Shown here in pieces: positions 1 to 10,179 of a DNA stretch of 64,000 nt (its first letter is position 1; each line of letters begins with the position of its first letter). Location of the stretch: assembly GCA_021613375.1 (NCBI GenBank), contig CM038716.1:6402894-6466893 (forward strand), read 5' to 3'. The notes under the pieces were generated by a model. It did no database searches, was not told the DNA's origin, and was given only the letters and a program-made list of their open reading frames with translations. Both the position numbers and the translations under genes were made by a program. Source of the DNA: Megaleporinus macrocephalus. Lineage: Eukaryota; Chordata; Actinopteri; Characiformes; Anostomidae.

Positions 1-1664
1 ACTTTACTACTGCACTTCATACTTTACTACTGCACTTCATACTTAACTACTGCACTTTACTACTGCACTTTACACTTTACTACTGCACTTTACACTTAAC
101 TACTGCACTTTACTACTGCACTTCACACTTTACTACTGCACTTCACACTTTACTACTGCACTTTACACTTTACTACTGCACTTTACACTCAACTACTGCA
201 CTTCACACATTACTACTGCACTTTACACTTTACTACTGCACTTTACTACTGCACTTTACACTTTACTACTGAGCTTCACACTTTACTACTGCACTTTACT
301 ACTGCACTTTACATTTTACTACTGCACTTTACACTTTACTACTGCACTTTACACTTTTCTACTACACTTTACACATTACTACTGCACTTCACACTTTACT
401 ACTGCACTTTACACTTTACTACTGCACTTCATACTTTACTACTGCACTTTACACTTTACTACTGCACTTCACACTTTACTACTGCACTTTACACTTTACT
501 ACTGCACTTCACACTTAACTACTGCACTTTACACTTTACTACTGAGCTTCACACTTTACTACTGCACTTTACACTTTACTACTGCACTTTACACTTTACT
601 ACTGCACTTTACACTTTACTACTGCACATTACTACTGCACTTCACACTTTACTACTGCACTTCATACTTTACTACTGCACTTCATACTTTACTACTGCAC
701 TTCATACTTAACTACTGCACTTTACTACTGCACTTCACACATTACTACTGCACTTCACACTTAACTACTGCACTTTACTACTGCACTTCATACTTTACTA
801 CTGCACTTCACACTTAACTACTGCACATTACTACTGCACTTCACACTTTACTACTGCACTTCACACTTTACTACTGCACTTCATGCTTTACTACTGCACG
901 TCATACTTAACTACTGCACTTTACTACTGCACTTCACACATTACCACTGCACTTCACACTTAACTACCGCACTTTACTACTGCACTTCATACTTTACTAC
1001 TGCACTTCACACATTACTACTGCACTTCACACATTACTACTGCACTTTACACTTTACTACTGCACTTTACACTTAACTACTGCACTTTACTACTGCACGT
1101 TACACTTTACTACTGCACTTTACACTTTACTACTGCACTTCACACTTTTCTACTGCACTTTACACTTTACTACTGCACTTTACACTCAACTATTGCACTT
1201 CACACATTACTACTGCACTTTACACTTTACTACTGCACTTTCCTACTGCACTTTACACTTTACTACTGAGCTTTACACTTTACTACTGCACGTTACACTT
1301 AACTACTGCACTTTACACTTAACTACTGCACTTTACTACTGCACTTCACACATAACTACTGCACTTCACACTTAACTACTGCACTTTACACTTAACTACT
1401 GCACTTCACACTTAACTACTGCACTTTACTACTGCACTTTACACTTTACTACTGCACTTCACACTTAACTACTGCACTTTACACTTAACTACTGCACTTC
1501 ACACTTAACTACTGCACTTTACTACTGCACGTTACACTTTACTACTGCACTTTACACTTTACTACTGCACGTTACACTTTACTACTGCACTTTACACTTT
1601 ACTACTGCACTTTACACTTTACTACTGCACTTCATACTTTACTACTGCACTTCACATTTTACAC
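1..1664. repeat. 20-bp minisatellite, truncated by the window edge
   Basis: Tandem units of about 20 bp (core TACTACTGCACTT followed by a variable TACACTT or CACACTT) run from base 1 to about 1664. Thirteen-base short units that lack the second half are interspersed. The array continues beyond the left edge. It lies in the intron after fgf12 exon 4, and no exon is visible inside it. The short ORFs here are artefacts of the repeat. Confidence 0.97.
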
Positions 1665-1776
1665 TATATGCTGTACAACTTACACTTTAGGCTTCAGACT
1701 TTTAACGTTTATACTTGTTACATGTTTACATATTACAGGGTATGCTTTAGGTGGTGTATGTGTTTTACACTCTCAC

Positions 1777-1975
1777 CTTCTATGGGTCTGGGCACAAAGT
1801 GTGAGCATGGTTTGGTTTTTTTGACACGGTTGCCCTTCATGATGATGCCGTCTTTGTTGAGGCCGAGGAACCAGGCACGACCGCTCTCGTGCTGTCGGTA
1901 CAGCGTGGACGAATAAATTACATAATAATTCTCAAACACGCTCTCTTTAAACTTACACTCCGCCGTGAAGACCTC
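1777..1975 (-). CDS. fgf12: fgf12 coding exon 4 (199 nt, codons 139-204 plus 1 nt)
   Basis: Encodes [18 protein letters not shown], then [20 protein letters not shown], then [18 protein letters not shown] and [10 protein letters not shown]. This is the C-terminal part of the FHF beta-trefoil core, containing surfaces that contact the sodium-channel C-terminus. The acceptor is CTGCAG before base 1975 and the donor is G|GTGAGA at 1776-1775, leaving phase 1 as in the FGF12 family, whose next exon starts by completing a valine codon. The first residue is E where mammals have D, and TAEC replaces TPEC; both are mild changes. The reading frame upstream of 1975 is low-complexity intron, so the long ORF there is not coding. 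Confidence 0.96.
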
Positions 1976-2375
1976 CTGCAGAGAGAGACAGCAAGTACAG
2001 AGAGAGATAGTACAGAAAGAGAGAGACAGAGAGAAAGAGAGAGCAGTAAAGAGATAGCAAGAGAGAGAACAGCGAAAGAGAGTATAGAGAAAGAGAAAGA
2101 GGGACAGTACACAGACAGAGAGAAACAGTACATAGATAAAGAGAGAGAGAGTACAGAGAGAGACACAGAGGGAGCGAGAGTGAATGAAGGAGAGAAAGAG
2201 AAAGAGAGAGATTGAAATAGTACAGAAAGAGAAAGGAGAGAGTAACAAAGTGGGAATAAGAGTGTGAGGGAGAAAAAGAGTGAAATACAGAGGGAACAGA
2301 AGATATAGGTGAAGGAAACAAGAAAGAGAATGAAGGGAAAGAGAAAAAGAGGGAAAGGGGAAAAAAAGAAAGTGG
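1976..2375 (-). promoter_or_regulatory. Very long polypyrimidine tract at the exon 4 acceptor
   Basis: The plus strand is GA-rich for about 400 bases directly next to exon 4, so the pre-mRNA carries a CU-rich run ending in the CTGCAG acceptor. Parts are a degenerate minisatellite (recurring GTACAGAGAGAGA). A normal vertebrate polypyrimidine tract is 10-40 nt. The tract could bind PTB or U2AF-type proteins; that is inference. Confidence 0.8.
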
Positions 2376-2455
2376 TTTAAATGGTGTTTGTGTGTCATTA
2401 CAGTCGGCCACACTGACCCCCTGTGTGTGTGTCCCAGTTATTCCAACACACACAG

Positions 2456-2497
2456 GTGGGGTGGGGGGGAAAGGGGGGGTGGGGGGTGGGGGGTGGA
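2456..2497 (+). other. G-run cluster, possible G-quadruplex
   Basis: Consecutive runs of four to seven G are separated by one to three bases on the plus strand, preceded by short GT and CA repeats. It fits the G-quadruplex pattern. The plus strand is the template strand of fgf12 here. Confidence 0.6.
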
Positions 2498-2605
2498 GAA
2501 AACAAACAGAGCAGAAACCACCTGAGGGTCTCTCGTATACACCGTACATTAAAGAGGAACCTAAATGTTCACAGCGGTCTGCATAATTAAACAGATACGA
2601 TGTAA

Positions 2606-2790
2606 ACAACGTGGGTTTATTCACAGTGGAGGTGAATGGAACCAGACGTCCAGCTCTAAAAGCTCCCTCACAAAATATCAAAATAAAATTTCTATATTTG
2701 TGTGGTAGACATGGTGACCCCTGTTTCAGGCCACCACCACTGACTCCATACAATCAACACTTTCACACCAAACTTGACTCTGTTTAACAT
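2606..2790 (+). repeat. Interspersed repeat family A, copy 1
   Basis: Contains GGTGAATGGAACCAGACGTC followed by CAGCTCTAAAAGCTCCCTCA. The same block recurs near 37430 (same orientation) and, inverted, near 41100 and 63260. Probably a fragment of a fish transposable element; the class is not recognised. Confidence 0.75.
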
Positions 2791-3028
2791 CTAACCCCCT
2801 GAATGATGAACCACTATTTTTCTGTATTTGGTGGACTTTCCCTTTGCACCCGCAGTGAGTGTCTGGCTGCCAGCAGCACAGCACTAAAACTTTCTGTCTG
2901 TTTAAAATTCTCCTCGCTGATGAATCTACACAGACATCTGACGCCTCTGTATCAGTTCATTATCACCCTGAAACTCAGATTAATCAACACTCTCACACCT
3001 CACACACGATAACACACAGATCAGCTGA

Positions 3029-3029
<1 letters not shown>

Positions 3030-3066
<37 letters not shown>
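3030..3066. repeat. (AC)n microsatellite
   Basis: About 18 uninterrupted AC dinucleotides. Confidence 0.95.
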
Positions 3067-3072
<6 letters not shown>

Positions 3073-3104
3073 AGCAGCACGAATCTGGTCCTTATTCATC
3101 ATTT

Positions 3105-3320
3105 CTAGTCACCTAAAAAACTTTGGCGAAGAAACAAAGCAGAGCGTGTGTGAAATCCAGCACCTCATTTACATCTCATTTGCATAAAGCGTGCCTTAAT
3201 TTAAGCAGATGTTTCAGGAGGGAGCCAATAAAACGACAGCAGTCAGTGGCTGGCGAGCCAGTGGCAGAGCTGATGGAGGTTGGGGTGCGGTGGTGAGTGC
3301 TCTGCTCTCTTTACAGCCCC
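3105..3320. other. Low-repeat island, candidate conserved non-coding element
   Basis: Non-repetitive sequence with an octamer-like CATTTGCATA followed by CCTTAATTTAAGCAG, an AT-rich homeodomain-type palindrome, about 1.2 kb upstream (in gene sense) of exon 4. No open frame of note. Conservation cannot be tested from the window alone. Confidence 0.35.
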
Positions 3321-3382
3321 CTTCACTATGACTGACTGTGTCGTATAGAATAACACTGTTATTGCAGAGTACTTTTATTTTC

Positions 3383-4316
3383 TTCAGTGATCAGGACCCC
3401 CACAGGACCACCACAGAGCTGGTACTATTAGGGAGGCTGATCATTGTCAGCACTGCAGTGACACTGATGTGGTGGTGGTGTGTTAGTGTGTGTTGGTGCT
3501 GGTGTGAGTGGATCAGACACAGCAGTGCTGTGATAAGTCATAACATTAAACCCACCTCCTTGTATCTACATGCACTGTCCACTGTATCAGCTCCACTGAC
3601 CACACAGGAGGTCCACTTACAGACTGTAGTTCATCTGATTCTCTGTATACTTTATAACTCTGTTCTTTAATGATCAGGACCCCAAATGACCACCATCGAG
3701 CATTTACTATCTGGGTGGTGGATCATTCTCAGTACTGCAGTGACACTGACGTGGTGGTGGTCTGTTGTTGTCCTGGTATGAGTGGATCAGACACAGGAGG
3801 GCTGCTGGAGTATTTAAACACTGTGTCCACTCACTGTTCACTCTAATAGACACTCCTTTCTTTCTGGTCCACCGTGTAGATTTGTTTGTGTTGATCATTC
3901 TCTAGTCCTTCATCAGTGGTCATAGGACGCTGCCCACAGGACACTGTTGTCTGGATAGTTTTGGTTGGTGGACAATTCTCAGTACAGCAGTGACACTAAG
4001 GTGTTTAAACACTGCAGAAGCAGAACTGCTGTGTCTGATCCACTCACACCAGTGCAACACACACTAACATACTATCACCACGTCAGTGTCACTGCAGTGC
4101 TGAGAATGATGCACCTCCCTAATAGTACCTTCTCTGTGGTGGTCCTGACCATTAAAGAACAGGATAAAAGGGGATAAACAATGTATGCAGAGAATCAGAT
4201 GAACTACAATCTGTAAGTGTAGAACTACGAAGTGATCCTATATGGTAAGTGGAGCTGATAACAGAGACGTGTGTAGGTATAAGGTGGTGATTTTAATGTT
4301 TTGGCTGATCAGTGTA
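3383..4316. mobile_element. TIR DNA-transposon copy, preceded by a second truncated copy
   Basis: Terminal inverted sequences are visible: CATAACATTAAACCCACCTC near 3540 and its complement TTTTAATGTTTTGGCTGATC near 4295, ending in AGTGTA. Inside are two inverted-related blocks with GTGGATCAGACACAG and its complement. Bases 3383-3531 repeat, in shortened form, the block at 3672-3810, so part of a second copy abuts the first. No transposase is present. From memory this family is abundant in characiform and siluriform fish; the superfamily is not certain. Confidence 0.8.
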
Positions 4317-4700
4317 TGTCTACAATAAACTTATATACTGGAAAAACACTCCGTGTGAAAACGGCACTGCTAATCAGACAGATTATAGACGTTTACGTAC
4401 ACAAAGGGTTTTAAATGTGAATAAATTAATGCATTAATGACAGAATGGATGCATGACGACTGTACAACACCCTGCAACCAACAATACAAACAACTATCAC
4501 AACTAAAACAAGCTCACATTATATTCCACACAACACTGTACTGATCAGATACAAATCACAATAGAATGCACAACAAATATAGTACAAACACACAAACAAC
4601 AAAGAAGTTTAAACACACTAAACACACCAGACAACTGTAGACAACTAACTATACAACACCTCTCTGTACAATATTTACTAATCCTGGGAAACAGACTGGA
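4317..4700. other. Intronic DNA with no recognised feature
   Basis: AT-rich single-copy-looking sequence with no exon, repeat or convincing ORF. Confidence 0.6.
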
Positions 4701-4708
4701 CATACAGC

Positions 4709-5775
4709 CAGGGGCGTAGCTAGCCCTAGTTTAGGGGTGCCCCTAAATTGAGCCCCAGCACCCCTAAAGATTAAAGTAGAAGTAGGTTTTTTCTTTTAAC
4801 GTTAATTTATTTCTGGCAAGCTGGAAATGTTACAACCATAGCGAGTTTATGGTTAAACCAATTATTTAAAGAACGAAAATACAAGAGCCCCCCCTTCGCC
4901 TAGCTAAATGGTATGATCCAGCTTCTCTCTCTCTTGCGCGCACACATCGTGTCAGTGTTTTATCTGACTGGTGTCGTGTGTCTAGTACGTTTTGTAAAGG
5001 AGTATTTTTGTACTTTATCACTCAAAACAAACACATTACAGTGATTATCAGCAGTCCATATTTTTGATCACTCTTTATTCTGTTATTGTTAGCTAGGAGT
5101 GACTATCTGAGGGTGTATTTTAGTTTAGCAGGCTAATGCTAATGCTAGGTGGTCTGTTTACTGTTTATAAAGGCGAGAGAAGCTGTAGCTGCTGTGCTGT
5201 TGGTTAGTCTGTGTGTTATTAAAGCTAAGGTGTTAGAGTAGTGCTGTCTGTATGTGTATTAGATAATTAATGTTACACAATGATAAGATATGAAGAGTTG
5301 ATACTATAACAGAACTGTGTGTGTATTAGATAATTAATGTTACAGAATGATAAGATATGAAGAGTTGATACTGTAAGGTAACTTGTGGTCAGCCAGTCAG
5401 AAAATAAGGCAGGTTCAGGTGAGAGAGTAAGGCCCGCATGACCTTGATCATATGCTCAGAATCTGCTGATAATCGTAATAATACTGATAACTGATCATTA
5501 GAATTGGTGTGTCTGATCTAAATTATTCTAAATTATTCTGTCATGACACACTTACCCCAAGTCTCATGCCCTGAATTTCTCTCATGCTCATCTTGTCACC
5601 CTTTAGCCCACAGATGCTCAATATTCAATGAGAAAAATGTGTTAAATTGATATGGAGCTATTATTTTTCTCTTATATGAAATACACACTCACACATGACT
5701 TGTATGAATGTAGTTTTTTTATGAGCTGTTCTCATTTTTAGCACCCCTAAACCTCTAAGCCTACAATTGCCCCTG
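4709..5775. mobile_element. Non-autonomous hAT-like element
   Basis: Starts CAGGGGCGTAGCTAG and ends ACAATTGCCCCTG, giving short CAGGGGC-type terminal inverted repeats typical of hAT elements. The flanking 8-mers (CATACAGC and CATAAACA) match at five of eight positions, so a decayed target-site duplication is possible. The sub-terminal text CACCCCTAAA is also inverted between the ends. An internal 67-bp unit starting at 5254 is duplicated at 5321. No transposase frame remains. Confidence 0.65.
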
Positions 5776-6065
5776 CATAAACAAACCAGTACAAGTACAG
5801 TAAACTAACCAGCGTTTGTTAGGCTATTTAGCATGTAGGGCAGTAACAAATGCTTCATAGTATTTCATAAATTCACTATTTAATAATTAAAGGACTGGAA
5901 AATGCAAAAGCCAGTCAAATAATTAATATGTTTCCCACTTGTGTGACTGCACACTTCTGCATCTGTTTCACTTCAAATGGTAGCTTTTGACCACCAAAAA
6001 GAAATTTGGCAAATTTTTTTATGAATAATTTTCAAAAATATAGCTAGCATGAGCTCAGTCACATA

Positions 6066-6789
6066 CACTACACTGCCAAAAGTATGCACTCACCCATCCA
6101 AATCACTGAATTTAGGTGTTCCAATCACTTCCATGACCACAGGTGTATAAAATCAAGCATCTAGTCATGCAGACTGCTTCAACACACAATAGTGAAAGAA
6201 TGGGTCACTCTTAGGGGCTCCAGTGTGGTACCATGATAGGACGCCACCAGTCATGAAATTTCCTTACTACTAAATATTCCACAGTGGACTGTCAGTGGTG
6301 TTATAACAAAGTGGAAGTGATTAAGAACGACAGCAACTCAACCACCAAGTGGTAGCCATGTACAATGACAGAGCGGGTCAGCGGATGCTGAGGAGCATAG
6401 TGCACAGAGGTCACCAACTTTCTACAGAATCAATCACTACAGACCTCCAAACTTCGTTTGGCCTTCAGATCAGCTCAAGAACAGAGCGTAGAGAGATTCA
6501 TGGAATGGGTTTTCATGGCCGAGCAGCTGCATCCAAGCCTTATATCACCAAGCGCAATGCAAAGTGTTGGATGTAGTGGCTATTGGACTCTAAAGCAGTG
6601 GACACGTCTTCTCTGGAATGACGAATCACACACATCTGGCAATCTGATGGACGAGTCTGGGTTTGCGGTTGCCAGGAGAATGGTACTTGTCTAACTGCAT
6701 TGTGCCAAGTGTTTTTCAGGGATAAAGAATGGGATGCCCCTCAAATTCATTTTTAGGGCAGATGAGCAAATACTTTTGGCAATATAGTG
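6066..6789 (+). mobile_element. Tc1/mariner-like element, internally deleted
   Basis: Ends are CACTACACTGCCAAAAGTAT at the left and ATACTTTTGGCAATATAGTG at the right, inverted to each other and each flanked by the TA target dinucleotide (6064-6065 and 6790-6791). At 724 bp it is about half the length of a complete element. It carries a decayed 5' part of a transposase gene. Confidence 0.9.
6349..6694 (+). pseudogene. Tc1-like transposase remnant (DNA-binding region and start of the catalytic domain)
   Basis: Translated fragments AGQRMLRSIVHRGHQLS, HGMGFHGRAAASKPYITK and, in another frame, WNDESHTSG match the second helix-turn-helix and the first catalytic aspartate region (consensus WSDES) of fish Tc1-like transposases. 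The reading shifts frame between 6458 and 6576. The sequence jumps to the 3' terminal repeat soon after WNDES, so the second D and the E of the DD34E triad are missing. The gene is non-functional. Confidence 0.85.
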
Positions 6790-6791
6790 TA

Positions 6792-8290
6792 TATTATTGA
6801 GAGTATATGAGAGCATGCTGGCTAGCTAACTGCCCAGGTGTATAGTATAATTGGTCACCAGGCCATTAAAGTCAACGTGGCTCTGGTGTAAAACAATTCT
6901 GAGCTTCTTAAAAATCTTCCCTCACAGACAATAAGTTTTTTTTCTCATTTTGAAAATGTTGTTTGTTCTCCTGCTACACTCTGCTGTCCAAACAGTGCCA
7001 GTAACCTGAACAGGGTCACCAGATTGGATCCAGTTTAGCACTGAAATTGGTTATGGAAAAAAAAACAATATTAGTGATTTTTTTCCATTTTTTAACTACG
7101 TTGAATCGAAAATTTAAATAAATAAATAGAATCAATGCAGAATAGCAACATAATAGTAATAAACATACATTTTTATGACAAAATATTAAAATACTGGAAA
7201 AAACCTTTGACTAAAAAGTCAAAAGAGTATTTATTGTATATTTGGCTTCAATGTTCAGCTTTGTGCTCATCCGAGTCTGTTGTCTGGTATGATGAGCTAT
7301 CACATGTAGGTTGTTTCTAAATAACTCTCAAACCACTAAGAGTGAAAGTTTACAATCTACAATAAACCAGCAAATTTGGGCTACAAATGAAAACAGCTTC
7401 CAGCAGCTGAGGCTATTTATGTTAAATGTTATAGCTTTTAAAACCTTTTTGTGCAGGTGTGATGAAGTATAACATAAACATATGGTAAACGTGCTGTGTT
7501 ACCTTGAAACATACAAAGTGATCAAACACTTTAACTACATATATAATGTATTTAATTGCAAACCAATGAATTTAAAATGAATAGACAAATAATGAATTAA
7601 ACATGATTGTGGTGTAAAGACCATTTTGAGGTTTTGACTATTACAATGTACACTTTTATACTGGCTGTGTGCGTTTTTGTGTCTGTTTTGTGTCTATTTT
7701 TAACACTTACCATGCAACCCAATCATATATACCCCAACTGCACTACCAAGACTGCCTTTCAAACAAAACCCAGCCTACAAACACAGTACATATTTGACTG
7801 GACCCATTCACACATTACCGCAAACACACACACATTGCATAACATAACACACACTGCATTATTTATAGTTTATGTACAGTATACAGTAACGCACAATGAA
7901 CCTGCACAAAACTACAACAGAAATGGTATGAATGCGATACATACCGCTCATAACGCTTGAAGAAAAGCAGCGAAACTTAATGGATGGAGCTTGAAAAGAC
8001 ATGACATTCAGTGATACACATGTCCGCTGTCACACATTCATGTCATGCACTCGCACACTCACAGAGAAATCATTATTATTATGGCATTATTATATTTTGT
8101 GTTACAGTCCATGAGGGGGCGCAAGCCCAAACACAAAAAAGCCAATCACATTAACCAGATCACTCAGTGAGCAAATGCATGCATGGTTTAATATAGAAAT
8201 AAAGAAATAATAAGTATATTGAAGTGAATCCAGACTCTGCCCACAAAAATGTGTCCTTTTATAACTACTGTTGTGCTGTTGGACAAGCTT
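6792..8290. other. Intronic DNA with no recognised feature
   Basis: AT-rich sequence with a few short homopolymers. The ORFs at 7135 and 7607 have no recognisable motif or exon borders and are probably chance. Confidence 0.6.
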
Positions 8291-8295
8291 TACAG

Positions 8296-9126
8296 AACAC
8301 TTTATATCACAATATCTACATTTAGAACGAGCTATACATTCAACCTAATGAGAAACTGTAGACTCAGCTTATATACAATATCTACATTTAGAACAACTAT
8401 ACATTCAACCTAATGAGAAACTGTAGCCAAGTTTATATACAATGTCTACATTTAGAGTTATACATTCAACCTAATGAGAAACTGTAGAACTCAGTATATA
8501 TTACAATACCTACATTTAGTTATACGTTCAACCTAATGAGAAACTGTAGAACTCAGTATATATTACAATACCTACATTTAGTTATACGTTCAACCTAATG
8601 AGAAACTGTAGAACTCAGTTTATATACAATACCTACATTTAGAGTTATACATTCAACCTAATGAGAAACTGTAGACTGTTTATATCACAGTACCTACATT
8701 TAGAGTTATACACTCAACCTAATGAGAAACTGTAGACTCAGTTTATATACAATACCTACATTTAGAGTTATAAATTCAACATAATGAGAAACTGTAGACT
8801 CAGTTTATATACAATACCTACATTTAGAGTTATACATTCAACCTAATGAGAAACTGTAGACTCAGTTTATATACAATACCTACATTTAGAGTTATACATT
8901 CAACCTAATGAGAAACTGTAGACTGTTTATATCACAGTACCTACATTTAGAGTTATACACTCAACCTAATGAGAAACTGTAGACTCAGTTTATATACAAT
9001 ACCTACATTTAGAGTTATGCATTCAACTTAATGAGAAACTGTAGACTCAGTTTATATACAATACCTACATTTAGAGTTATACATTCAACCTAATGAGAAA
9101 CTGTAGACTTTATATACAATACCTAA
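8296..9126 (+). repeat. 62-bp minisatellite (forward copy)
   Basis: About 13 units carrying CTACATTTAGAGTTATACAT and CAACCTAATGAGAAACTGTA. Some units are shortened by loss of the ACTCAG or GAGTTA segments. The array lies just downstream, in gene sense, of exon 3. The same unit occurs inverted at 29560-30320. Confidence 0.96.
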
Positions 9127-9282
9127 GAACTAAGTTCTAGGTTTTATTAGGTTGAATCGGATCTTTTCCTGTAAAGGTTGTCCAGCCTTAGAACAGTAGC
9201 TAAAATTGTGTGTATGCTGAACTTTGTTAGTTTAACTGTATCAAGAAATGTACTGTACTACGAGTAAAGAGAGAGTACTTAC

Positions 9283-9386
9283 TGATGAGTAGAGGAATCC
9301 CTCAGCATTCATCCCCACATAGAGTCCAGCCTTCACTCCCTGAATGGCCACCACACGCAGGCCCACCGGAATCAGGTTAAATAGAG
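9283..9386 (-). CDS. fgf12: fgf12 coding exon 3 (104 nt, rest of codon 104 to codon 138)
   Basis: Encodes (T)[18 protein letters not shown] followed by [16 protein letters not shown], central strands of the beta-trefoil. The acceptor is CTCTGTAG before 9386; the donor after 9283 is TCA|GTAAGT, a perfect consensus. The first two bases complete a Thr codon with the A left by exon 2. The Arg in GLRVVAIQ is position 114 in A-isoform numbering (52 in the B isoform), the site altered to His in human FGF12 epileptic encephalopathy. Differences from mammals ([12 protein letters not shown] against ASLYVAMNGEGY) are conservative. Confidence 0.96.
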
Positions 9387-9640
9387 CTACAGAGAGAAAG
9401 TGAGCGGGGAGAGAGAGAGAGAGAGAGGGAACAAAAAGAAAGACAAATATAGAAACAAACAAAAATCAAAGGAAAAATGAAAAAAGGGAAAACAGAGAGA
9501 TAGGGAAAGAAAGAAACAGACACAGAGAGGTGGAGAAAGAGAGAATGATGGAGAGGGAGGAAGACAAACATAAAAGAAAGATGAAAAAGAGAGATAAACA
9601 GAGAGAGCAGGAGAGAGAAAGAAAGAGAGGGATAAGGATC
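9387..9640 (-). promoter_or_regulatory. Long polypyrimidine tract at the exon 3 acceptor
   Basis: About 250 bases of GA-rich plus-strand DNA directly adjoin exon 3, making a CU-rich run in the pre-mRNA up to the splice acceptor. The arrangement is the same as at exon 4. Confidence 0.8.
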
Positions 9641-9727
9641 AGAAAAGTCAGTAGATTACTATGTACTATGAAGCTGATTCAGTCCCTGTGAAAATCAATA
9701 GGCCCCATATCGGCCCACAAATACAGC

Positions 9728-9960
9728 TTAACAGAGAGAGAGAGATAGAAGAAGAGAGAGAGAGAGAGAAGGAGAGAGAGACAGAGAGAGAGAGTAAGCA
9801 GGGGATCAGCGGAGGAGTGCGGAGGATGAAGGGAGGAACGGAGGGGGAGGAGATTTGACAGAAAGAGAGAGGGGGGGGATGAGTGTACATGTGAAAGAGA
9901 GAGAGAGAAAAAGAGAGAGAGAGAAAGAGAGAGAGCGAAGATGAGTGGGTTTGAACAGAG
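9728..9960 (+). repeat. Second purine-rich low-complexity tract
   Basis: GA-dominated, interrupted by about 30 bases of mixed sequence near 9800-9830. A (GT)n run follows at 10014-10036. The frames open on either strand here are low-complexity artefacts. Confidence 0.9.
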
Positions 9961-10179
9961 AGGATAAGAGCACTGTTCACAGGGAATGCAGTGAACATGC
10001 CAGATGAGCAACTGTGTGTGTGTGTGTGTGTGTGTGGTGATTGGAGTGTTCAGGGGGTCGAACGCTGTGGCACTATGAGTAACACTACAGGTTGTTTACA
10101 GTAAACACGGTTCTGAAGTGTATTTATACACCTGTAGAACGCAGCATCGGCAAAACACACCTGCAGAACAGTGTCTAAC

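Noticed and set aside
1..1664. CRISPR-like array
   Set aside because: The repeats are directly adjacent with no unique spacers, and the genome is eukaryotic. The same applies to the other arrays.
1978..2753. Extension of the exon 4 reading frame upstream of the acceptor
   Set aside because: Low-complexity Ser/Leu/Phe from the CU tract; the CTGCAG acceptor and family alignment fix the exon start at 1975.
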